64,000 bases of DNA from Schlesneria paludicola DSM 18645 (GTDB lineage Bacteria > Planctomycetota > Planctomycetia > Planctomycetales > Planctomycetaceae): assembly GCF_000255655.1 (NCBI RefSeq), contig NZ_JH636435.1, forward strand, positions 2,760,043 to 2,824,042. The letters run 5' to 3'. The position numbers and the translations under genes were made by a program. Positions 27,588-35,372 of this stretch are shown piece after piece (the stretch's first letter is position 1; each line of letters begins with the position of its first letter). The notes beneath the pieces are model-generated. The model was not told where the DNA came from. It did no database searches and saw nothing but the letters and a program-made list of their open reading frames with translations.

Positions 27588-28193
27588 CTAGCGCCAGGAT
27601 CCATGCTGAACATTCGAAGTGATCGGCGGGTGCCAGTAGGCTCCCGAGAACAGACCGGGATAGCTCGAGCGGTACTTGACCTGGACCATTGTCCCTTGCA
27701 ATTCCCACTTCTCGTGCGACCGAACACCGAACGGTGTCAGAATCCAACCGCCTTTGACACGGTGGTAATAGGGCGGATAAATCGCGCGATAGGTGTGTGG
27801 ATAAAGCATTTCTTGCGGGGCAAACGCCTGGTTCGTAATCACCGTCGAACCGGTCCACGCGGGAATGTTGGGACGCGGTGTCGGATACATCGGGGCGCCC
27901 AATCGGACATAGCCCGGTTGCTGAATGGGTTGAGGAACCGGAGCCGACGCTTGTGCTTGATCGGCGTCAATCGGCGTCGGAGCAGGGCCGGTCGGTCCGA
28001 CAGGCTGGCGATATGAAACAGACTGTCCGTAGTACGGTGGCATTCCGACTGCGGGACTTGGAAGCTGCGAAGGCATCAGCATGGGTTGCGAGGAATCGCT
28101 GTACTGATAGGACTGATCTTGTGCGTACATGCACGGCATCATTAAGGCGGCCAAAACCACCGTGAAGCCGGCAGCCAATTGACGATGAGACAT
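27588..28193 (-). CDS. Secreted Pro/Tyr-rich protein
   Basis: A 201-residue protein with signal peptide MSHRQLAAGFTVVLAALMMP ending CMYAQ. The first mature half is Pro/Gln/Ser rich (SQLPSPAVGMPPYYGQS, PAPTPIDADQAQASAPVPQP). The second half is more ordered: YPPYYHRVKGGWILTPFGVR then SHEKWELQGTMVQVKYRSSY. The ATG at 28193 follows GGGAGGGG; the open frame upstream to 28316 has no signal. It is the first gene of the four secreted-protein genes and lies divergent from the topoisomerase A gene. It has no Cys repeats, so it is not an obvious paralogue of proteins A and B. Function unknown. Confidence 0.72.
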   Translation of the reverse strand: MSHRQLAAGFTVVLAALMMPCMYAQDQSYQYSDSSQPMLMPSQLPSPAVGMPPYYGQSVSYRQPVGPTGPAPTPIDADQAQASAPVPQPIQQPGYVRLGAPMYPTPRPNIPAWTGSTVITNQAFAPQEMLYPHTYRAIYPPYYHRVKGGWILTPFGVRSHEKWELQGTMVQVKYRSSYPGLFSGAYWHPPITSNVQHGSWR

Positions 28194-28661
28194 CGAATCC
28201 CCTCCCTGGGTCGCTGTCGAGACTTCCTGCCGGGCGAGACTCATTGTCTCCCCAAACGGTTCGGACTTTCGAACACTACTGAATTTCGGTTGGGATGGAT
28301 CGCTGGAATGAGTCATTCCGTGTGTGTCGAACCGACTGAGCCGATTTTTGCAAAGGTTTGCGATTTAACGGCTTAAGATCAGTTGCAGATTCTTCGCAGT
28401 CCGTGTAATTGATAGTTTCAGTAAAATCGACGCACGCGAAAAAGTCACCCCAGTTTGTGACGCCTATGCACAACCGACCGACGGAAATGAGTCGGATCGG
28501 CAATTTGCACCTGAATCCGATCTGCCCATTCAAGACAACCCGCTGGCGCGTCCGACGAACACCAGAAAGAACCGCCGACAGCAGAAAATCCGCCACAATT
28601 CGATCCGCCTCCCCGCGGACGTGAATTCCCAGGCGGACGTGAAATACGAACGGAGTTGAAA
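28194..28661. other. Divergent intergenic region upstream of topoisomerase A
   Basis: About 470 bp. The middle part (28340-28440) is AT-rich and is the likely promoter region for the divergent secreted-protein and topoisomerase genes, but I see no clear -35/-10 pair. No repeat or RNA gene was recognised. Confidence 0.4.
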
Positions 28662-31052
28662 TTGGCGAAGCGCACATCCGCGAACGGCAACGGCGACAAA
28701 GGACCGGAAGTTACAGACCGAATCGAATACGTTCCTCTCAGCCAAGAGACACGGCGACGCTATCTGAACTACGCCATGTCCGTGATCACCTCACGGGCAC
28801 TGCCCGACGTCCGTGACGGTCTAAAGCCGGTCCAGCGCCGCATCATCTATACGATGTACAACGATCTGCATTTGACGGCGGACGGCAAGACGCTGAAATG
28901 TGCCAAGATCAGCGGTCAGACGATGGGCGATTACCATCCGCACGGCGATTTGGCCATCTACGACGCCCTAGTTCGCATGGCCCAGAACTTCAGCCTGCGC
29001 TACCCCCTGATTCACGGTCAGGGAAATTTCGGTTCGATCATGGGATTGCCTGCCGCGGCATCTCGTTATACCGAAGCCAAAGTCACGGATATCGCTGAAC
29101 GCCTGGCAGAAGAACTCAAGTTCCAAACGGTCGAGATGCGGCCCAGTTACGACGGACGCGAAAATGAGCCGATTGTTCTGCCGGCTCGGTTTCCCAACCT
29201 GCTGGTAAACGGAGCCTCCGGAATCGCCGTCGGCATGGCGACAAACATTCCGTCGCACAATCTCGGCGAAGTGATCGCGGCCTGCGTGCACCTCATCGAA
29301 AACCCCGAAGCAGAAACGAAAGATCTGCTGAAGCACATCAAAGGGCCGGATTTCCCGTTGGGTGGCCGAATCGTCACCGATCGCAAAGACTTGCGCGCCA
29401 TTTACGAAGAGGGGCGAGGGGCGATCAAGGTTCGCGGCGAATGGATGATGGACAAGGACAAGAAAGGCGGCGGCGAGAATCGCGTCGTCATCTATTCCAT
29501 TCCGTACGGCGTCGAATCGGGAGCTCTGGCCGCGGAAATCGGGGCCATCGTCAACACGCGAAAACTGCCGCAACTGCTCGATTCCAACGACGAAACCGAC
29601 AACAAACACGACTTGCGAATCGTTCTGGAACTGAAGCCCGGCTCCGATCCTGAACCGGTCATGACCTACTTGTTCAAGCACACCTCGCTCGAACAAAACT
29701 TCGGCTACAACGCGACCTGCCTGATTCCAGATGCCCACGGCGTGATGATTCCCGCGAGACTGGGTCTCGTGGAAATGCTGCGAGAATTCCTCAAATTCCG
29801 CCTGACGACCGTCCGCAAACGCTTTGAATTCGACCTACGACAACTCGAACAGCGCATTCACCTGCTCGACGGTTTCGCCATCATCTTCAACGACCTGGAC
29901 CGGGCACTGAAGATCATCCGGAACAGTTCCGGCAAACGCGATGCCTGCGACAAGCTGCTGAAGGCGTTCCCATTGCTCGACGAAGAGCAAACCATGTCGA
30001 TTCTCGAATTGCAGCTTTACAAAATCTCGCAATTGGAGATCAATTCGATCATCGGCGAACTGACCGAAAAGCGCGCCGCCGCCGAGAAGATCCGTAAGAT
30101 CCTCGCGTCCGAGAAGAAGTTGTGGAACGTGGTGCAAACCGAACTGCAAGAGATTTCGACCACGTTCGCCGACAAACGCCGGACCGCCATCGGCAGCAGC
30201 GAGGAAATCGTCGAGTTCGATGCCTCGGCCTATATCGTCAAAGAAAACACGAATGTGGTTCTGACGCGTGAAGGTTGGGTCAAACGGGTCGGACGCCTGC
30301 AAAGTGTCGAAACGACGCGCGTTCGCGACGGCGATGCGGTGCTGGATGTACTGCCCGGCAGCACGCTCGACAACATCGTCTTCTTCGCCAGCGATGGCGC
30401 CGCCTACACCTTGCCGATCGAACTCATTCCCGTCTCATCCGGATACGGTGAACCGATCTCGAAACATGTCAAACTGAGCGATGGCGTAAGCATCGTGGCG
30501 GCGATGACGACCGATGCCCGGTTCACACCGTCAGATCAGGACATGGGCGACGAACTGCCGCCCGCGCCGTATTTCCTGGCGCTCACTGCACAAGGACAGA
30601 TCATGCGTCTGCCGCTGTCGCCGTTCAGAGCGGCCTCGACCAAGGCGGGACGAAAGTATTGTCGGCTGGTGGACAATGATCGTGTCGTCTGGGTCGAACT
30701 GGTACGCGATGCCACGTCGGTGTTCGTCGCCACGCAACAGTCGCGCATCATCCACTTCGCGATGGACGAAGTTCCCATCCTGTCGGGAGCCGGAAAAGGC
30801 GTTCGCGGCATCAAACTGAGTGACCCCAAAGACGAAGTCCTGGGTGGTGCTCAGATGGCGCGCCCCAGCGACTGCCTGCGTGTCCAAACATCGGCCGAGA
30901 AAATGCTGGTGTTTGGCCAGATGAAATACGAAATCACCTCGCGCGGCGGCAAAGGAATTCGTGCCGCACAGCGCAGCACATTCACCCAAATTGTTCATCC
31001 CGAAATCGTCCTGATCGACTGGGCCGCAATGGAGGCCGAAAAACGCGAATGA
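28662..31052 (+). CDS. Type IIA topoisomerase subunit A (GyrA/ParC)
   Basis: About 796 residues. It cleaves and rejoins DNA via Tyr136 (AAASRYTEAKV) together with the B subunit encoded next. The breakage-reunion domain opens YVPLSQETRRRYLNYAMSVI and includes RALPDVRDGLKPVQRRIIY and DYHPHGDLAIYDALVRMAQ. The beta-pinwheel C-terminal domain (about 510-790) includes VVLTREGWVKRVGRLQSV and ends near SRGGKGIRAAQRS; no canonical GyrA box QRRGGKG precedes the pinwheel, so a ParC-like or generic gyrase/topo IV call is safest. At the position of E. coli GyrA Ser83 the residue is Leu (HGDL). No ATG fits. TTG 28662 has GGAG 6 nt upstream; TTG 28656 is too close to it. Confidence 0.9.
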   Translation: MAKRTSANGNGDKGPEVTDRIEYVPLSQETRRRYLNYAMSVITSRALPDVRDGLKPVQRRIIYTMYNDLHLTADGKTLKCAKISGQTMGDYHPHGDLAIYDALVRMAQNFSLRYPLIHGQGNFGSIMGLPAAASRYTEAKVTDIAERLAEELKFQTVEMRPSYDGRENEPIVLPARFPNLLVNGASGIAVGMATNIPSHNLGEVIAACVHLIENPEAETKDLLKHIKGPDFPLGGRIVTDRKDLRAIYEEGRGAIKVRGEWMMDKDKKGGGENRVVIYSIPYGVESGALAAEIGAIVNTRKLPQLLDSNDETDNKHDLRIVLELKPGSDPEPVMTYLFKHTSLEQNFGYNATCLIPDAHGVMIPARLGLVEMLREFLKFRLTTVRKRFEFDLRQLEQRIHLLDGFAIIFNDLDRALKIIRNSSGKRDACDKLLKAFPLLDEEQTMSILELQLYKISQLEINSIIGELTEKRAAAEKIRKILASEKKLWNVVQTELQEISTTFADKRRTAIGSSEEIVEFDASAYIVKENTNVVLTREGWVKRVGRLQSVETTRVRDGDAVLDVLPGSTLDNIVFFASDGAAYTLPIELIPVSSGYGEPISKHVKLSDGVSIVAAMTTDARFTPSDQDMGDELPPAPYFLALTAQGQIMRLPLSPFRAASTKAGRKYCRLVDNDRVVWVELVRDATSVFVATQQSRIIHFAMDEVPILSGAGKGVRGIKLSDPKDEVLGGAQMARPSDCLRVQTSAEKMLVFGQMKYEITSRGGKGIRAAQRSTFTQIVHPEIVLIDWAAMEAEKRE

Positions 31053-31254
31053 CGTTGGCCGGGCAACAGACAACACAGCCGCGGCTCAAAGGTTTTCCCT
31101 CCTGACTTGTGTTCACCTTTGGGAACGCCGCGGAATCGAGACCATGGCCCCAACATCTAAAGCCTGACCATGATTGTTCATTCGCAAGAAACCCGCACGC
31201 GATCGTCGATCGACATGCTGAACGGCCTCAAGTTCGACTTGCACGGAAGTTTTT

Positions 31255-33165
31255 ATGTCCAACGCTGAATACACTTCAAAAGATATCCAGGTTCTTGAAG
31301 GACTCGATCACGTCCGCATGCGTCCTTCGATGTACATCGGCGGCACGGATACCCGCGGGCTGCATCATCTGCTGTGGGAAATTGTCGACAACAGTGTCGA
31401 TGAACATCTGGCAGGGCACTGCAACGAGATCATTGTCACGTTGCATAAGGATGCGTCGGCCGTCACGGTCGACGACAATGGCCGCGGAATCCCCGTCGAC
31501 ACACATCCCAAGACCAAAAAGTCGACTCTCGAAACCGTGCTCACAACGCTGAATGCCGGGGGAAAATTTGATAGTCAGGCCTATGCACGCAGTGGTGGTT
31601 TGCACGGCGTGGGCTCGTCCGTGACGAATGCACTGTCGATCGAAATGGTCGCCACCGTTCGTCGTGATGGCTATGAATGGACACAGCGTTACAAACGCGG
31701 TCGCCCCACCACGCCGCTCAAACAAGTCAAGCCGTTTCGCGGTCATGGCACGATCATCTATTTTCGCCCGGATGACGAGATCTTCTCCAAGACCACGTTC
31801 AACCACGACACGATTCGCCAGCACCTGGAAGATATTGCCTACATCCACGCCGGCCTGAAGCTGACGTTCATCGACGAACAAAAGAAAGAGAAGCTCGAAT
31901 TCTTCCACCCGGACGGCATTGTTTCGTACCTGGCCAAGATTCTGTCGGAAGGGCAAAAGAAGGCGATCCACGAACTGCCATTCTCGGCCTCACGCGACGA
32001 CAGCCAGGCCAAGATCGAAGCGGTCCTGCAGTGGACGGAATCGACCGACGAACAACTCCGCAGCTACGTCAACGGGATCCGTACACATGCCGGCGGAACG
32101 CACGAATCCGGCTTCAAATCGGCAATCGCCAAGGCCGTGCGGAACTACATGGAAGTTCACGACATCAAAATCAAGGGCGTCGTGATCGAAAACAGTGACA
32201 TCCGTGAAGGGATGCTCGGCATCCTGTCGGTCTTTCTGTCGAATCCAATGTTCCAGGGCCAGACCAAAGAAAAGCTGAACAACCCCGAAATGACCGCCGC
32301 CGTTGAAGGGATGGTCCGCCCGGCGCTCGAAACCTGGTTGAACAATAATCCGACGATCGCCGACGCGGTGATTGGGCGAATCGTGCTTGCCGCCCGTGCC
32401 CGTCAGGCCAGTCGCGAAGCCGCCACTGACGTGCGGAGAAAAACGTCGACGACACGTCGTACCAACCTTCCCGGCAAACTGATGGACTGCCGTGCCACCG
32501 ACCCGGCGGAAGCCGAACTATTCATCGTCGAAGGTCTGTCCGCCGGTGGAACCGCCGGCATGGGCCGCGACAGCCGTACGCAAGCCATTTTGCCCCTGCG
32601 CGGAAAGATCCTGAATACCGAGACGCTCGCAACGTCGAAAATCCTCGAAAGCCAGGAAATCAAGGATCTCGTTGAAACCCTCGGCACCGGCCTCGGCCCC
32701 AACTTCGATATTCGGCGACTGCGATACGATCGCATCATCCTGATGATGGATGCCGATAGCGATGGCTATCACATCAGCACGCTGCTGCTCACGTTCTTTT
32801 TCCGTCACATGCGCGAACTGATCATCAACAAGAAGCTGTATCTGGCCCAACCACCGCTCTACAAGATTCAGGTGGGAACTCAGATCCACTACGCAAAAGA
32901 CGATGCGCACAAAGAAGAAATCCTGGCCAGCCTGCCTGCGAATCGAAAACCTGAAATCGGCCGATTCAAAGGTCTGGGCGAAATGACCGCCGTGCAGCTG
33001 AAAGAGACGACTCTCGACCCGAAAACACGAACCCTGCTGGCGGTGGACGTCGACAGTCTGGTCGAAGCCGATCAGACGTTCTCGCAACTGCTTGGCAAGG
33101 ACGCGAGCGAACGTTATCGAATCATCATGAGCGAAGCCAACCTGGTCGACGACCTGGACGTCTGA
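31255..33165 (+). CDS. Type IIA topoisomerase subunit B (GyrB/ParE)
   Basis: A 636-residue ATPase subunit partnering the upstream A subunit. The GHKL ATPase (1-220) has EIVDNSVDEHLAGH, VDDNGRGIPVD and SGGLHGVGSSVTNAL. The transducer has the HAGGTHE motif. The TOPRIM domain has Glu426 (FIVEGLSAGG), then ILPLRGKILNTETL, and the metal-binding DADSDG at 499-504. The canonical EGDSAGG is here EGLSAGG. The length and the lack of the large GyrB insert fit ParE-like or Gram-positive-type GyrB. It starts at ATG 31255, about 200 bp after the A gene, same strand. Gyrase versus topoisomerase IV cannot be decided from sequence alone. Confidence 0.92.
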   Translation: MSNAEYTSKDIQVLEGLDHVRMRPSMYIGGTDTRGLHHLLWEIVDNSVDEHLAGHCNEIIVTLHKDASAVTVDDNGRGIPVDTHPKTKKSTLETVLTTLNAGGKFDSQAYARSGGLHGVGSSVTNALSIEMVATVRRDGYEWTQRYKRGRPTTPLKQVKPFRGHGTIIYFRPDDEIFSKTTFNHDTIRQHLEDIAYIHAGLKLTFIDEQKKEKLEFFHPDGIVSYLAKILSEGQKKAIHELPFSASRDDSQAKIEAVLQWTESTDEQLRSYVNGIRTHAGGTHESGFKSAIAKAVRNYMEVHDIKIKGVVIENSDIREGMLGILSVFLSNPMFQGQTKEKLNNPEMTAAVEGMVRPALETWLNNNPTIADAVIGRIVLAARARQASREAATDVRRKTSTTRRTNLPGKLMDCRATDPAEAELFIVEGLSAGGTAGMGRDSRTQAILPLRGKILNTETLATSKILESQEIKDLVETLGTGLGPNFDIRRLRYDRIILMMDADSDGYHISTLLLTFFFRHMRELIINKKLYLAQPPLYKIQVGTQIHYAKDDAHKEEILASLPANRKPEIGRFKGLGEMTAVQLKETTLDPKTRTLLAVDVDSLVEADQTFSQLLGKDASERYRIIMSEANLVDDLDV

Positions 33166-33210
33166 GCGATCGCCTACGAATTCACCCGCGATGAATTCCT
33201 TCGTTTCCTC

Positions 33211-33241
33211 CTCGTTCCCAAGCTCCCGCTTGGGGACGCTC
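33211..33241 (+). repeat. Copy of the CTCGTTACCAAGC palindromic repeat
   Basis: CTCGTTCCCAAGCTCCCGCT continuing TGGGGACGCTC, a variant of the hairpin with CCC/GGGG instead of ACC/GGTA. It lies in the 220-bp gap after topoisomerase B. Confidence 0.65.
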
Positions 33242-33385
33242 ATCAAAAACCCAGAATGGCTGGGCCCCCAATCCGTTTACCCGCAGCCGATGATTTTCAC
33301 CGCTCGGCGGTGTACAGTACTGCGCGAAGCCGTTGCCGTCGGCCGCGGCACAGACGCAACTATGCAACGAATCAAGGAGTGGTCG

Positions 33386-33793
33386 ATGCGCATTCTGACA
33401 GGTTTGTGTTGTCTCGCGGCGTTAAGTCTTGTCGGACAGTCCGTCCACGCGTTCCCGTCAATTCCCGGCTACTTGAAGGACGGCTATAAAGACGACGCCG
33501 ACTACAAGAAATTCAACGAAACCGTCGAAGCCTTGAAGACGAAATGCGATGTCTGTCACAAACCCGGTGCGGACAAGACGGCAAAGGGGCACGGCCTGAA
33601 CGATTTCGGTAAGGTCTACCACGATCGCTTCAAGCACAAAGATTTCACCGCGGCGAACAAAGACAAGAAGACCGAAGAAGCGATGAAGATCTTCAAAGAC
33701 GCCTGGGAAAAGTCGGTCACCGAAAAGAACGCCGACGGCAAGGTCTTCCTGGAACTGATCAAGGAAGGCAAGCTTCCTGGTAAGAACGACTGA
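33386..33793 (+). CDS. Small exported c-type-cytochrome-like protein
   Basis: A 135-residue protein. Signal peptide MRILTGLCCLAALSLVGQSV ends with HA, then a Lys/Asp-rich mature chain with one haem-binding motif CDVCH (Cys54, Cys57, His58) in a short domain, followed by KGHGLNDFGKVYHDRF. A single CxxCH without an obvious distal Met in cytochrome order makes haem binding likely but not certain. AAGGAG lies 6 nt before ATG 33386, while the frame is open to 33191. It sits alone between repeat DNA and a perfect hairpin. It could transfer electrons in the periplasm; partner unknown. Confidence 0.78.
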   Translation: MRILTGLCCLAALSLVGQSVHAFPSIPGYLKDGYKDDADYKKFNETVEALKTKCDVCHKPGADKTAKGHGLNDFGKVYHDRFKHKDFTAANKDKKTEEAMKIFKDAWEKSVTEKNADGKVFLELIKEGKLPGKND

Positions 33794-33832
33794 CACCATC
33801 GTTCGCGCCTCAGAAGACGAGATGCTCACAAA

Positions 33833-33862
33833 CGCCACTGCTGGCTGCGTCCAGCAGTGGCG
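33833..33862 (+). terminator. Perfect 12-bp hairpin after the cytochrome-like gene
   Basis: CGCCACTGCTGG / CCAGCAGTGGCG with a 6-nt loop, 40 nt after the stop, followed by ATCTTCG. Terminator-like, weak T-tract. Confidence 0.65.
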
Positions 33863-33977
33863 ATCTTCGTAGAACGATCGCATCTGATGGAACACGACGT
33901 GGCGGCGCAGTTTCGTGGTCTTCAACCGAAGCGTCGATTTCCAGCGTTTTGAAAACGACATTCCGAGATCCGTGACG

Positions 33978-35186
33978 ATGGATGACCTGCTGACGAATCA
34001 TCGTGTCCGCCCCATTTTCGTCGGGACGGCGATTCTCGTCTTCCAACTCGTCGCGTTCGTGACATCCGCCGAAGAAAAGCCCGCCCATCTGAAACCGATT
34101 GGCGGTCGCTGGTACATCAACGACCAAAACCGCGAAAAGCCCATCTACCTCTACCGGGACGACGATCGCTATCTCGATTTGTTTTCGTATCACGCACAAG
34201 ATTCCAACAACGATGGCATCGAGAACATCAAGCTCAGTCACGACGACAAGTGCCTGATCATGAAAAGCCAGGGATACCCGAATCATCCCACGGCCATCTT
34301 TCCGAATAGCGATAACCCCAATTCGATCCGCATTCAGCAGTTCACATTTCGCCTGCCACTCGAACCAAAACTGGCCAACACCATCACGCGTTTGCCGATG
34401 GGTCCGATTGGAACCGCTCTCAATGGAGTCGTGTTCTTCAACCCGTTCGAAGCCGGAGGCATGAACGCCGTCGAGGGATACTCCGAGGTCTGGCTGGATT
34501 CGTGCTGCGGTCATCCCGCCCCCAATGGGATCTACCACTATCACAAGTACCCAAGCTGCGTGAAATCGCCGTTCACTGACAACGGAAAACAACACTCGCC
34601 CGTCATCGGGTTCGCCTTCGACGGTTTTCCGGTCTATGGTCCTTATGAGTCCGCCGGTGTGCTGGCCAAAGATCTGGACGCCGACAGCGGCAAGGGGCTC
34701 GACGTCTGCAATGGCCATTCCGACGAAATCCGTGGCTATCATTACCACGTCACGCCCGGTCGCTTTCCCTATATTTTGGGCGGATATTCAGGCGTCGTCG
34801 AACCCTCGAACAATCATGAATTGCGGCGGCCACGGCAGGGAGCGATCGAGAACAACGCCAAGCCAGGCACGACCATGAATCAAGTTCTCGCGTCCGTTCG
34901 CCCGGGAACCGCCTCACGCGGAAAAACGCACACAATTCAGCTGGAACTGAACGCCGTAACGGCCACGCGTCATCGTCTTCCCGACGGCAAGCCCTCCTGG
35001 GTCCAGATCGGTCCCTACGAAGCGAAGACGATCTCCCGACAAGGAAATCTCGTATCGGCCGAAATCGAGATCCCCTCCGACGCCACGTTAGGTGTCCTGC
35101 TCGACTGTCACCTGGAGTTTACAGGGCAGGGGGGAGGTCGCCCCACGGTCTTCAAGAAAAATGACGCATTCCGAGTCGTGGAATGA
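33978..35186 (+). CDS. YHYH domain exported protein
   Basis: A 402-residue protein. A hydrophobic N-terminus (IFVGTAILVFQLVAFVTSA) is a signal peptide or anchor. The central part is the YHYH domain: ANGIYHYHK-type motif in NGIYHYHKYPSC, a paired DSCCGHPAP cysteine cluster, IGFAFDGFPVYGPYES and GYHYHVTPGRFPYILGGYSG. These His/Cys motifs suggest metal binding, but the domain has no settled function. The C-terminal 100 residues form a separate beta-rich region (VQIGPYEAKTISRQGNLVSA). The start is at ATG 33978; the frame is open 21 codons upstream without features. It has no clear operon partner. Confidence 0.85.
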   Translation: MDDLLTNHRVRPIFVGTAILVFQLVAFVTSAEEKPAHLKPIGGRWYINDQNREKPIYLYRDDDRYLDLFSYHAQDSNNDGIENIKLSHDDKCLIMKSQGYPNHPTAIFPNSDNPNSIRIQQFTFRLPLEPKLANTITRLPMGPIGTALNGVVFFNPFEAGGMNAVEGYSEVWLDSCCGHPAPNGIYHYHKYPSCVKSPFTDNGKQHSPVIGFAFDGFPVYGPYESAGVLAKDLDADSGKGLDVCNGHSDEIRGYHYHVTPGRFPYILGGYSGVVEPSNNHELRRPRQGAIENNAKPGTTMNQVLASVRPGTASRGKTHTIQLELNAVTATRHRLPDGKPSWVQIGPYEAKTISRQGNLVSAEIEIPSDATLGVLLDCHLEFTGQGGGRPTVFKKNDAFRVVE

Positions 35187-35372
35187 AATCTTGAGCATGC
35201 CACGGCTCGGCGATGAAACCGAATTTCTCTGATCCGTGCCTGTGCGGGGTATACAATCCGGCCGTTCCTTCAATACCATCATCGACCGTGAGATCGGGTC
35301 ACGAAAGGCGCTCGACTTCGATCTTCAGGATTTGATGCCCAGGCGGGGCGCCGTTCAAGAGATTCATGCACG

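Noticed and set aside
33810..34748. 312-codon minus-strand frame
   Set aside because: Antisense to the YHYH gene, whose paired motifs are clear.
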